64,000 nucleotides of DNA from an uncultured SAR86 cluster bacterium (GCA_902557965.1 CACECK010000003.1:62001-126000); one strand, 5' to 3'; counted from the first letter of the stretch, positions 29,504 through 39,586 are shown. Notes: generated from the sequence alone by a model not told the origin. Translations and numbers: made by a program.

Positions 29504-32194
29504 ATGTTTAAGAAAGAAAATTACCTCATGTTGGTTCTAGTGATCGGTTTTGGTTTATTTAATACCAATTTGATTGCTCAAGACGATGCAGAGGAAGATG
29601 TAGAAGAGGTTGTAGTTACTGGATCTCGTATTGCTACTTCAGAATTCACTGGTGCTCAACCAGTTGTTGTAATTGACCAAGAGGATATTGCAAGAACTGC
29701 TGAACTAAGTGTTGCTGAAGTATTAAGAGAGTTACCAATTAACGTAACAGGTTCTTTCTACGAGCGATCAGGTTCTAGTGCTGGTTCGCAAGCTCAATTA
29801 AGTTTAAGAGGGCTTGGAGCAGGTAGAACATTGGTTCTTATTGATGGTAGAAGAATTCCATCATCTCCTAAATTAGGTGGTGAATCAGCTAATATCAACA
29901 CTATTCCAACAGCGGCTGTTGAAAGAATAGAGATACTTGCTGACGGTGCTTCTGCTGTTTATGGTTCAGATGCTATTGGTGGTGTTGTGAACGTTATCAC
30001 TAAGAAAGGTTTCGATGGAATGGTTATTTCCGGAACTATTGGTGATCCTGATTTACCAGGTGGCGAAGAGGAGAAATTCTCAATCGTTGGTGGTATCACA
30101 GGTGACGATTCATCACTTACATGGACATATGAACATTCACAAAGAGATATTATTTATTTAACAGATAGAGATTACACAGGTGGTAGAGCTCCTACTAACG
30201 ATTTCTTTAATACTGGTTTTAGTATCTCATCATATGCTTGGAACTACATTCTTAATGAAGATGATCCAGCAAATGGACTTGTTAAAGGTCAGTGGTTACC
30301 AGCTGCTGAGTGTCAAGGTGATTCAAGATTCGTTGGTAATGGTAAAGCTTATATCTTAGGAGATTCTCCTACAGGTGGGTTAGACCATAACTATCTTTGT
30401 TCATTTGACTACACTGCTATCATGGCAGAAAACGCTGGTAAGAAAAATGACTTCTTAACAGTTAACTATGACAAACAAATTAATGACGATATGAGTGCAT
30501 ACGCTCAGGTTGTTGTATCTAGACAAGAAACTTTTGGTAGATACGCTCCTCCAGCTGCATTCATTAATCCATATCCTGCTGGTCTAGCTAATGCTAGAAT
30601 TCCGGCTCAAGCTGACGGAACACCTGAAAGAGTTGTTACTATCAATGTTCCTACTCAGTTAAGAAAAAGATTTATCGAGATTGGGCCTAGAGCATCATCC
30701 GATACAGACTGGACAGGTAACGTAGTTGTTGGCTTTAGTGGAACAGTTATGGATGACTATACATGGGATCTTTCTATGCAATGGCATCTAGCTGACTACT
30801 TGTCAAATGACTGTTGTTATCTACAAAAACCAGAATATAGTTCAGCTGCTCAAGGATTTAAAGATGATGGTTACTTTACTGTTAACGGTACTAAGTACTA
30901 TTCATTATTTGATCCAGAAGTTGTAGCTTACTATTCTTCTTCTCCATCTGTTAAAGCAGGATCACAATTCAGAAGTCTAGAATATACTTTTGGCGGACCT
31001 TTAAACCTAGTTCCTAATACTGATTTCATAATCGGTGTTCAAGATGCTGAGTATGTGTATGAAAATACATATGACAAACAGGCTGAAGTAGGAAACGTTG
31101 GTGGTTCATCAGGTAATTCAGACGGTACTTCAAGAGAATATACTGCTTATTTCTATGAATCAAAAACAGGTATTCTTGATGGAAAAGGTGAGATAGACGT
31201 TGCAGTTAGATACGATGACTATAGCGACTTTGGTACAAACACTTCATATACTGTTAAAGGTTTATATGAAGTTATGGATAATGTAACTCTAAGAGCTTCA
31301 ACTGGTACTGGATTCAGAGCTCCAGGACTTGGTGACTTAGTAGCAAATACATCATTTAGTGCTGCGTATCATAACGACTACATCAAATGTGCTGCTCAGG
31401 GTGTTTCTAGAGAAGATTGTCCTGAAGAACAAGTTAACACATATATTTCAGCGAATACTAATCTAGGACCTGAAGAATCAGAATCTACTAACGTAGGTGT
31501 GATTTGGCAGGGTGATAATCATTCTGTTGCGGTTGACTGGTTTAGTACTGAGATAACAGGCGTTATTTCAACAATTACTGTACAGGACGTTATTGATGCA
31601 ACAATCTTAGGATTAGGAAATCAATTAACAAGCCAGGGAGCATATTGTGAAAGACTTAACGGTCAAGCAGATGCGAACTTACAGCAATGTTTCATCAATC
31701 CAATTAATGGTAACGAAACATCTGTAGCTGGTTTAGATATTAAATACAGTGGATTATTTGAAACTGGCGTTGGTGACTTTGACATGAACGTTAACATGGT
31801 AGTAATGGATGAGTCTGAATCAGAAGCATTCTTTAACGGACCAGTCGTTAACTATGTTGGTCTTGGTGTTCCAGAAATGAGATACACTATTGATGTTGGT
31901 CATACACTTCAAGCAGTGCCTAACTTATACATGAGTTTACAGTATGAGTTCATTGATGAAATATCAGATACTACAGACGCTAACTATAAAGCTACTTCAA
32001 TGGTAGACAGCTGGGATCAAGTTAACTTGAGAGCAGTTTATACAGTACCAGGTATGGAAAATCTTTCTGTATCAGTTGCTGTGAGGAACTTAACTAAAGA
32101 AGATCCTCCATTGACACAAAGTGGTGAGTACAACAGATTTTTACATCCTAACTTAGGTATGCAAACATTTGTTGGATTTACATTAGAACTGTAA
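29504..32194 (+). CDS. TonB-dependent receptor, TBDR-2
   Basis: DVEEVVVTGSRI TonB-box-like segment, SLRGLGAGRTLVLIDGRRIP, VERIEILADGASAVYGSDAIGGVVNVITKK, C-terminal FTLEL. Confidence 0.95.
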   Translation: MFKKENYLMLVLVIGFGLFNTNLIAQDDAEEDVEEVVVTGSRIATSEFTGAQPVVVIDQEDIARTAELSVAEVLRELPINVTGSFYERSGSSAGSQAQLSLRGLGAGRTLVLIDGRRIPSSPKLGGESANINTIPTAAVERIEILADGASAVYGSDAIGGVVNVITKKGFDGMVISGTIGDPDLPGGEEEKFSIVGGITGDDSSLTWTYEHSQRDIIYLTDRDYTGGRAPTNDFFNTGFSISSYAWNYILNEDDPANGLVKGQWLPAAECQGDSRFVGNGKAYILGDSPTGGLDHNYLCSFDYTAIMAENAGKKNDFLTVNYDKQINDDMSAYAQVVVSRQETFGRYAPPAAFINPYPAGLANARIPAQADGTPERVVTINVPTQLRKRFIEIGPRASSDTDWTGNVVVGFSGTVMDDYTWDLSMQWHLADYLSNDCCYLQKPEYSSAAQGFKDDGYFTVNGTKYYSLFDPEVVAYYSSSPSVKAGSQFRSLEYTFGGPLNLVPNTDFIIGVQDAEYVYENTYDKQAEVGNVGGSSGNSDGTSREYTAYFYESKTGILDGKGEIDVAVRYDDYSDFGTNTSYTVKGLYEVMDNVTLRASTGTGFRAPGLGDLVANTSFSAAYHNDYIKCAAQGVSREDCPEEQVNTYISANTNLGPEESESTNVGVIWQGDNHSVAVDWFSTEITGVISTITVQDVIDATILGLGNQLTSQGAYCERLNGQADANLQQCFINPINGNETSVAGLDIKYSGLFETGVGDFDMNVNMVVMDESESEAFFNGPVVNYVGLGVPEMRYTIDVGHTLQAVPNLYMSLQYEFIDEISDTTDANYKATSMVDSWDQVNLRAVYTVPGMENLSVSVAVRNLTKEDPPLTQSGEYNRFLHPNLGMQTFVGFTLEL

Positions 32195-32213
32195 TAAGGT
32201 AATTTTCCAAAGA

Positions 32214-32240
32214 AAGAGGGCTTTTAGCCCTCTTTTTTTT
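32214..32240 (+). terminator. Rho-independent terminator downstream of TBDR-2
   Basis: GAGGGCT-TTT-AGCCCTCTTTTTTTT. Confidence 0.93.
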
Positions 32241-32254
32241 GTTAAAATAATAGA

Positions 32255-32686
32255 ATGATTTATAACACAAAAATATCAACTATTCTTTGTATTCTATTTG
32301 TATCTTTCCTATCAGCCGATAACACAAATGAATGCTTATCAAAAAAAACACAAATCATGTTACCAGAATATCCCAATACTAATTATCAAGGTTATGCAGT
32401 AGTTAGTTTTGATGTTAATGAAATGGGTGAATTAATAAATATTGAAGCGATTGAATCAAAGTGTGCGATATCAAGAAATGAAGATGGGAGTATTAAATTT
32501 AAAAAATGTCCATTCTTTAAAACAAACTCGGTGCAGGCTGCAAAATTTATGAAATTTAAAGAACCTATCAATCCTAATGGAAGCTCATGCGTGCTAAAGA
32601 ACCAAACCCATAGATTTACTTATTCTTTATATAAAAGAGATGTAAAAGATTTAGACTTTTTATTAAGGAATGAATATTACAACTAA
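32255..32686 (+). CDS. Small exported TonB C-terminal-like domain protein
   Basis: Signal peptide; PEYPNTNYQGYAVVSFDVNEMGELINIEAIESKC...AAKFMKF resembles the TonB C-terminal fold but lacks the proline-rich linker. Confidence 0.6.
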   Translation: MIYNTKISTILCILFVSFLSADNTNECLSKKTQIMLPEYPNTNYQGYAVVSFDVNEMGELINIEAIESKCAISRNEDGSIKFKKCPFFKTNSVQAAKFMKFKEPINPNGSSCVLKNQTHRFTYSLYKRDVKDLDFLLRNEYYN

Positions 32687-32820
32687 TGAATAAGAACTTA
32701 AAACTATTAAGAGTGAAATTAGTTAGAATTACCTTCGCCTATTTCAGCAAATTTTTTATAAAATTGATGAATATATACGCAAAGTCACAAGTTAAAAAAT
32801 CTTAGAATCTTTATTAATCC

Positions 32821-33789
32821 ATGAAAAAATATCTTTATTATCTTTTCTTGCTAATGCCATTATTTCTATTTGCTGAATATAAAAATAGTGATGGTAATGC
32901 TTTAAATAAATCATTTAAGGAGCTTCTTGAATGGTCAAGAAACTCAGAGGATCCTATTATTTCATTAATTGATATATCCAGTGAATGGCAAGAAATTGAT
33001 TTAGCTACTGACGATAACTATGTTATCTGGATTGGCCATTCAACATTTTTAATTAAAAAAAATGGCTACACAATTCTTACAGATCCAATTTTTTCTGAAA
33101 GAGCATCCCCTTTTAAGAGGATAGGCCCTAAAAGATTAATTCCACCAGCATTAGCCCTAGAAGACATTCCAAAAATTGATATCGTTACAGTTAGTCATAA
33201 TCATTATGATCATTTAGATATTGATTCCTTGCAAAAGATATCCACTTATCATCCTGATGCAGTTTTTTTAGTTCCAGCAGGCGATCTGAAATTATTAAAT
33301 AGAAAAACAATAAAAAATGCATTCGAATTTGAATGGTGGGAATCTTTTAACGCTAATAATATAAAGTTTACTTTTACGCCTGTTCAGCACTGGTCAAAGA
33401 GAGGCTTGTTTGATAGAAATAAAAGTTTATGGGGAGGTTGGTATATTCAATATTTAGATTACGCTTTATATCATGCTGGTGACACTGGTTATTCCGGAGA
33501 CTTCAAAGACACAAAAAATAAACTTGGCTCACCGAAATACGCATTTATTCCAATAGGTGCATACGATCCTGAATGGTTTATGGCAGCAAGTCATGTCAAT
33601 CCAGAAGAAGCACTTCAAATTATGATTGACTTAGGGGCTGAACATGCATTTGGGATGCATTGGGGAACCTTTGTACTAACTGATGAAGACACGCTAGAAC
33701 CTCCTCAGAGACTAAAAAAAGCAATCAATGACAAAGGAAATATTAATTTTCAATCTCTACAACCTGGTAAGGTTATTAATCTTAAATAA
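32821..33789 (+). CDS. MBL-fold metallo-hydrolase (NAPE-PLD/UlaG-like) with signal peptide
   Basis: VIWIGHSTFLIKKNGYTILTDPIFSERASPFKRIGPKRL, VSHNHYDHLD, HAGDTGYSGDF, HWGTF. Confidence 0.88.
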   Translation: MKKYLYYLFLLMPLFLFAEYKNSDGNALNKSFKELLEWSRNSEDPIISLIDISSEWQEIDLATDDNYVIWIGHSTFLIKKNGYTILTDPIFSERASPFKRIGPKRLIPPALALEDIPKIDIVTVSHNHYDHLDIDSLQKISTYHPDAVFLVPAGDLKLLNRKTIKNAFEFEWWESFNANNIKFTFTPVQHWSKRGLFDRNKSLWGGWYIQYLDYALYHAGDTGYSGDFKDTKNKLGSPKYAFIPIGAYDPEWFMAASHVNPEEALQIMIDLGAEHAFGMHWGTFVLTDEDTLEPPQRLKKAINDKGNINFQSLQPGKVINLK

Positions 33790-35069
33790 TGTCACATTCT
33801 AGATTAATTATTAATTTTCTTATTTTACTTTTAAGCATTGACGTAAAATCAAATGAATTATTTATTACTGGTGAGTCATTTCATTCATCAGTTTCCTCTT
33901 TTATTAAAAATATTGATCCCAATATCAAGGTCTCAATTTCTACTAGAGAAATTAGTGGAAATAGAGATGCTTACGTAATAAAAGGTTTAAGAATTTACGA
34001 TTCTGGCTATGGTAGTAAAGAAATTTTAAAAATAGAAGAAATACAATGCTCGGGATATAAAGTAAATGACTATGAATTTAATACATCACTTAATAAGTTT
34101 TTTAAGATTCCCAATTTTGAAGATATAAATAAATCTTTAAAGTCACCAACTAACTGTAGCATTAAGGGATTAGATTTCTCTTTTTTAAAATCATTTCTTA
34201 AAACGTATCAAAATCCTTCATACACAGAAAATTCATCAAAAAACTTAATTGACAATGATTCATTAGAATTTTCAAAGCTAATGATAAGGTTATTTACTGA
34301 TATTGACATAAATTTTTCTACTCTTTTTAATAATGAGGGCTATAACGCTGATTTTGATATTGTTTTAGGTAACTCGATCTTTTTAAAATCAAGATTTATT
34401 TATATAGCAGAAATTAGTCAAATCCATAGCTTTTTAGATACTTTTTTTAAAAATGTTGTTTTTAATTATTGGGGTTATCAAAGTTATGAGCAGTTATATT
34501 CTGATATTGAAGTAGATACTTCTGAAATATATTTAGATTTTCTGGCGGATTTTGAATCAAATCCGAGCTCATATTATGGTTCAATTTCTTTTCCTACACC
34601 TGAAATTTTATTAAAAAATTTTTTAATTAGTTTCTCATGGTCAGAGGAAGAATTTGAAAATATAAATAACTCCTCATCACAAATAGAAAAACTGAGACTT
34701 GCATTAAAAGTTCTTTCAATAAAAAAATTATCGAAGAATCAATTTTTTATGCTTCTTGAAGATTTTTTTGCAGAGCTTTCAGATGAAGAATCAAAAAAAA
34801 TTATTATGACAAATACTTATGATATTTACTCATCTTTTATATATGCCATCAAAGAATTCTCAAAGAAACCACACAGCCTTAAAATAACTTTAGACTCTTC
34901 TAGTGGAATAAATATTGTTCCAGACTTAGAGATCTTGCTTAAAGAAAATAATGAAGGTGAGAGTATTGCTTTAGAGACGTATCAATTATTAAGCTCTATG
35001 AAGGTAGTTGAGAGTATTTTAAACTCAGAAGATACAAAGCTTAAGTTTGAAGCAAATTCAATAAATTGA
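33789..35069 (+). CDS. Hypothetical exported protein, 426 aa
   Basis: Long ORF with N-terminal hydrophobic segment; overlaps the upstream MBL gene by 1 nt (TAATG); no family recognised. Confidence 0.75.
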   Translation: MSHSRLIINFLILLLSIDVKSNELFITGESFHSSVSSFIKNIDPNIKVSISTREISGNRDAYVIKGLRIYDSGYGSKEILKIEEIQCSGYKVNDYEFNTSLNKFFKIPNFEDINKSLKSPTNCSIKGLDFSFLKSFLKTYQNPSYTENSSKNLIDNDSLEFSKLMIRLFTDIDINFSTLFNNEGYNADFDIVLGNSIFLKSRFIYIAEISQIHSFLDTFFKNVVFNYWGYQSYEQLYSDIEVDTSEIYLDFLADFESNPSSYYGSISFPTPEILLKNFLISFSWSEEEFENINNSSSQIEKLRLALKVLSIKKLSKNQFFMLLEDFFAELSDEESKKIIMTNTYDIYSSFIYAIKEFSKKPHSLKITLDSSSGINIVPDLEILLKENNEGESIALETYQLLSSMKVVESILNSEDTKLKFEANSIN

Positions 35070-35170
35070 GAGATTAGTAAAATTTGTAGATTCAGTATAT
35101 AAAGAGTATTAATCAAAAGATGATAAGGTTGGGATACGAATTAGATATCTACTTAATCTTTATTATTTAT

Positions 35171-35246
<76 letters not shown>

Positions 35247-35250
35247 ATAT

Positions 35251-35361
35251 TTAATTTACTATTCCGTAGTAACTAAAAACTGACCACAAAGAAAAATAAA
35301 TTAAAGCACTAATAGAGAGCCCAATTATTATTGCTAATATTTTAATGATAGATTTTTTCAT
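35251..35361 (-). CDS. Candidate 36-aa single-TM small membrane protein, not in the supplied ORF track
   Basis: Manual translation: MKKSIIKILAIIIGLSISALIYFSLWSVFSYYGIVN*; no strong Shine-Dalgarno seen. Confidence 0.45.
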   Translation of the reverse strand: MKKSIIKILAIIIGLSISALIYFSLWSVFSYYGIVN

Positions 35362-35440
35362 AATTAGGATATGCTTTAACCATTAGCATAGCATGTAAGC
35401 AAATTAAGTATGATGCGATCTTTTAGATCTAATCTACAAA

Positions 35441-35719
35441 TTAATTATCTGATAATAATCCAGATACAGAATCTTCATCAGGTTTAACACTTCTAACTGA
35501 GGCATATACATAGCATTTTTTACTTGAACTATTGTAAGTATAAGCTTTCATACTTTTTCTTGATGATGCATAAGTCATGCACTTTTCTGCAGATGCATAT
35601 TTTGCAGTACTTTTAACTGTTATGATTTTTCCATTCACTGAGTAACCTTCCTTTACATCAACATCTGAAAATACAGTAAGTGAACCAATAAAGCACATAA
35701 CAAATAATATTCTTTTCAT
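35441..35719 (-). CDS. Small exported protein with PAN/apple-like Cys pattern
   Basis: MKRILFVMCFIGSLTVFS signal peptide; KYASAEKCMTYASSRKSMKAYTYNSSSKKCYVYASV resembles PAN-type domains; start trimmed to internal Met. Confidence 0.6.
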   Translation of the reverse strand: MKRILFVMCFIGSLTVFSDVDVKEGYSVNGKIITVKSTAKYASAEKCMTYASSRKSMKAYTYNSSSKKCYVYASVRSVKPDEDSVSGLLSDN

Positions 35720-35829
35720 AATTTTTCCCTGTTTAAAATTAGTTTTATATCTATAATTATGCAATTAACATGCCAAATATATTATGCAGTATCTTTAATG
35801 AAAATTTCTTTATATTTAGAAGCTGAATA

Positions 35830-37275
35830 TTATTTTTTTGAATTATAAAAATTAAGATTATTATCATTAATTGAAAATAATCTCACTGCAAATATATCTT
35901 TTAGATAGTTTTGATAATTTTTCCATGGTGCTTTATTACCTTGCTTAGGCATTTGATTAAGTCCTCTTTGAAAATAACCAGAAGTAAAATCAATTAATTG
36001 ATCATCACCATGAGCAGTTTCATCTTCTATTGGCTCGCAACATGCAACACCTTTTTTATCCATAAGGTTGATAAGTCTGCAAACATACTCACACGTAAGG
36101 TCTGCTCTTAAGGTCCATGATGCATTAACGTAACCAAATGAAATAGCAAAGTTTGGAACCCCACTTAGCATCATTCCTTTATATGTAAGTCTTTCATTTG
36201 GATTTACCTTACTGTTATCAATTGTCACATTGATATCATTTAAAGAATTAAGCTCAATACCTGTTGCAGTAATAATAATATCTGCATCAACTTTTTTTCC
36301 TGAATCAAGCAGAATACCGTCTGATCGAAATTCTTTAATTGTATCGGTAACGACTGACACTTTTTTAGCATTTATAGCATTAAACAAATCGCTATCTGGC
36401 ACTAAGCATATTCTTTGGTCCCATGGCTTATAAGATGGCGTGAAGTGATTATTGACATCTTCAGAGCCAATTTCATTTTTAGCTAAATCTAAAATTTTAT
36501 TTTTGGTTCTTTCAGGATATTTCCTTGCCATAAAGAAAGTAAAACTTTGATATAGAATATTTTTCCATCTTATTAAGAAATACGTAGCTTTAATAGGAAG
36601 TATTTTTCTTAAAAACTTATTTATAGAATCTTCACTTGGACCTGACACAACATACGTCGGAGATCTTTGAACCATTACAACATGTTCTGCCTTTTCAGCT
36701 ATTGCAGGAACAATTGTTACCGCAGTGGCACCACTTCCAATTACTGCAATTTTTTTATTTTTATAATCAAGTGACTCATCCCAGAACTGAGGATGAATAA
36801 CTTTGCCTTTAAAATTTTCTTGATTTTTAAAGTAGGGCATATGAGGCTTTGCATAACTATAATACCCACCACATAGGTATAAAAAACTGCATGTCATTTC
36901 TAGCATTTCATTGTTAGCCTGTATCATCAATTCCCATAATGATTTTTCTGAATTCCAATTTGCAGAAGCAACCCTATGATTTAATAATATATTTTCTCTT
37001 AATTTATATTCATCAATTGTTTCATGAAGATATTCCATAATTGATGGACCATCTGCAATAGATTTATCATGTATCCAAGGTTTGAATCTAAAGCCAAGAG
37101 TATGCATATCTGAATCAGACCTAATACCTGGATATTTAAAAAGATCCCATGTACCACCGATACTTTCTCTACCTTCAAGTATTGAGAATGATTTTTTTGG
37201 GCAAGATTTCTTCAAATGATATCCAGCAGATATACCAGAAATACCAGCACCAATAACAAGAACATCTTTATGCAT
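35830..37275 (-). CDS. Flavin-containing monooxygenase (Baeyer-Villiger type)
   Basis: VLVIGAGISGISAGYHL, GGTWDLFKYPGIRSDSDMHTLGF, IAVIGSGATAVTIVPAIAEKAEHVVMVQRSPTYV. Confidence 0.93.
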   Translation of the reverse strand: MHKDVLVIGAGISGISAGYHLKKSCPKKSFSILEGRESIGGTWDLFKYPGIRSDSDMHTLGFRFKPWIHDKSIADGPSIMEYLHETIDEYKLRENILLNHRVASANWNSEKSLWELMIQANNEMLEMTCSFLYLCGGYYSYAKPHMPYFKNQENFKGKVIHPQFWDESLDYKNKKIAVIGSGATAVTIVPAIAEKAEHVVMVQRSPTYVVSGPSEDSINKFLRKILPIKATYFLIRWKNILYQSFTFFMARKYPERTKNKILDLAKNEIGSEDVNNHFTPSYKPWDQRICLVPDSDLFNAINAKKVSVVTDTIKEFRSDGILLDSGKKVDADIIITATGIELNSLNDINVTIDNSKVNPNERLTYKGMMLSGVPNFAISFGYVNASWTLRADLTCEYVCRLINLMDKKGVACCEPIEDETAHGDDQLIDFTSGYFQRGLNQMPKQGNKAPWKNYQNYLKDIFAVRLFSINDNNLNFYNSKK

Positions 37276-37325
37276 GATTTAAATATTTATAACCTATATT
37301 GTTTTCGCTGAGTTAAAATTTCCTA

Positions 37326-38105
37326 ATGAAACATATTCTACTATTAATACTTATCTATTCTAATAGTATATTTGCTTTAGATGTTGAAATTACTGGCCTA
37401 AAAAATAAAATTCCAGAGAGACTACTATATATAGGTAATAGCTATTTATATTATAACGATAGTCTTCACAATCACGTAAGACGAATGCTTGATGAGGTAT
37501 ACGCTACTGAGATCGATACATCAAATTATAAGTCAGTTACTATAAGTGGTTCCCGGTCATGGCACCATAATATAGATCACTCACTTGATCATAAAAACCT
37601 TGGTGTTGATGAGCCATTTCAGCTTGTTATATTTCAAGGTGGTAGTGGGGAAACCAATACAGAAAAAGAGAGAAATATCTTTGCTCAAGAAATAGAAAAA
37701 ATCGTAAAAAAAATCAAAGACTCTGGTGCTGAGGCAGCTTTATATATGATTCATGCATACGTAGAGCCACATGAAGATACAAACCCACAGATGATCAATA
37801 ACATAAAACAAATGTATATAGATGCTGGAAATAAAAACGATGCGCTCGTTATTCCAGTTGGGATAGCGTTTGAAAAAGCTTACAAAGCTCAAAAAAATAT
37901 TCAACTTCATAAGCATTATGATGGTACTCATCCGAATATCTTAGGCACATACCTTGCTTCATGTGTAGTATTTGCAAGTATTACTCATCTCTCTCCGTTA
38001 AATATTCAATATTCTTATTACGACAAGATTAGTAAAGAAGATAAAGAATTTTTACAGAATATAGCTAAAGAAACCGTAGAGGATTTCTACAATATAGATT
38101 TATAA
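37326..38105 (+). CDS. SGNH-hydrolase-like exported protein (DUF4886-like)
   Basis: LLYIGNSYLYYNDSLHNHVRRML, VIFQGGSGETN, HYDGTHPNILGTYLAS. Confidence 0.65.
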   Translation: MKHILLLILIYSNSIFALDVEITGLKNKIPERLLYIGNSYLYYNDSLHNHVRRMLDEVYATEIDTSNYKSVTISGSRSWHHNIDHSLDHKNLGVDEPFQLVIFQGGSGETNTEKERNIFAQEIEKIVKKIKDSGAEAALYMIHAYVEPHEDTNPQMINNIKQMYIDAGNKNDALVIPVGIAFEKAYKAQKNIQLHKHYDGTHPNILGTYLASCVVFASITHLSPLNIQYSYYDKISKEDKEFLQNIAKETVEDFYNIDL

Positions 38106-38705
38106 TTTATCAGCGTAATTATGATTGATTTCGCTGTGATGTTCTTCATCAGCTCTAACACATCTTATAAGATCACTTAATTTAGAATCTGATCCAAGTT
38201 TATAATAATTTATAGCTAACTTTGGAGCTGGGATATTTTTAACCTTTCCATCTTCAACTAATTTAAGATACTCTGTGTAACTTTTTACTGCCTCATCTTC
38301 AAAATATCCAATCATTCTATGAGCTGTTCTAGTAAAAAAAATGTACATGAATAAATAGAAGAGACCAAAAACAATTTGTGCAGAAAGAACAATAAGTCTT
38401 TCAAAAAAATTAGGCTTAGCGATTTCAATAAAAAACATTAAGTGCATTCTTTCGTTTTCAGCTTCAGCTAACATTTCTCTTATTTGTTCGCCGTATCCTG
38501 CTTTCATAGCTCTAAGGCTTTTGAAATGCATCCATACACCAGCAACCATACCTGGTACACCGGCAACAGTTTCCAGGACAACTGCTCTGTGACCATATCT
38601 TTTTGCAAAAAAAGTATCAGCAGTAAATTTAAAAAACATTGTCATAGAAAGAGCAAAAGCATCGGATATGTTTTCTTTATTAACTTTATCTAAAATTTGC
38701 ATCAT
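38100..38705 (-). CDS. aox: Alternative oxidase (diiron ubiquinol oxidase, AOX)
   Basis: Diiron ligand motifs present: VLETVAGVPGMVAG, AENERMHLM, GYFEDEAVKSYTEY, RADEEHHSEINH. Confidence 0.93.
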   Translation of the reverse strand: MMQILDKVNKENISDAFALSMTMFFKFTADTFFAKRYGHRAVVLETVAGVPGMVAGVWMHFKSLRAMKAGYGEQIREMLAEAENERMHLMFFIEIAKPNFFERLIVLSAQIVFGLFYLFMYIFFTRTAHRMIGYFEDEAVKSYTEYLKLVEDGKVKNIPAPKLAINYYKLGSDSKLSDLIRCVRADEEHHSEINHNYADKL

Positions 38706-38803
38706 TAATATATAAATAATTTATATGTTATATTATATATATTATTAATAATATGTAAACTCATACATAGATAATTAAATAAGGTGCTATTAAAATAATT
38801 AAT

Positions 38804-39586
38804 ATGAAATTAGATGTTTTTTTTGTAGATGCTTTTTCCAGTGAATTGTTTTCCGGTAATCCGGCTGCAGTAATATTTTCTGACTTAAATGATGATGTTT
38901 TAATGCAAAAAATTGCAGCAGAAAATAATTTATCTGAAACAGCGTTTATTAATATAGAAAGTGATGTAAATCACATTAGATGGTTTTCTCCAACAACTGA
39001 AGTTAATTTATGTGGCCATGCAACATTAGCTTCAGCATTTATCTATTTTAATTATATAGATACTTCTAAAACTGAGATCTCATTTCAATCTGCAAGTGGC
39101 GTTCTAAAAGTTACAAATGCATTAGACAAATACGAACTTGACTTTCCTAAAGATAATTTCAAACAAGTAGATCAAATACAGGCTGTGTTTGCTGCAACTG
39201 GATTAAAGCCAATAGAAACATATATTGGTGATATAAACATGCTTGCTATCTATGAAAATGAGGAACAGATAAAAGCTATTGAACCTGACTTTGAAAATCT
39301 TGCCAAGTTAGAAGGTCAAGGATTAATAATATCTTCTCCGAGCGATGACTTTGATTTTGTTTCCAGATATTTTTGTCCTAAATATGGGATCAATGAAGAT
39401 CCTGTTACAGGATCAGCTCATACAACTTTGATTCCATATTGGTCTAACAAATTAAATAAAACAATACTGCATGCCAAACAAGTTTCTTCAAGAGGAGGAG
39501 AGCTTTTTTGTAAAAATAAAGAACAAAGAGTCCTTATTGCTGGTGATGCAAAACTTTATATGAAGGGAGAATTAAAGATTAATTAA
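38804..39586 (+). CDS. PhzF family isomerase/epimerase
   Basis: DVFFVDAFSSELFSGNPAAVIF, AAENNLSETAFI, IRWFSPTTEVNLCGHATLA, EDPVTGSAHTTL. Confidence 0.93.
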   Translation: MKLDVFFVDAFSSELFSGNPAAVIFSDLNDDVLMQKIAAENNLSETAFINIESDVNHIRWFSPTTEVNLCGHATLASAFIYFNYIDTSKTEISFQSASGVLKVTNALDKYELDFPKDNFKQVDQIQAVFAATGLKPIETYIGDINMLAIYENEEQIKAIEPDFENLAKLEGQGLIISSPSDDFDFVSRYFCPKYGINEDPVTGSAHTTLIPYWSNKLNKTILHAKQVSSRGGELFCKNKEQRVLIAGDAKLYMKGELKIN

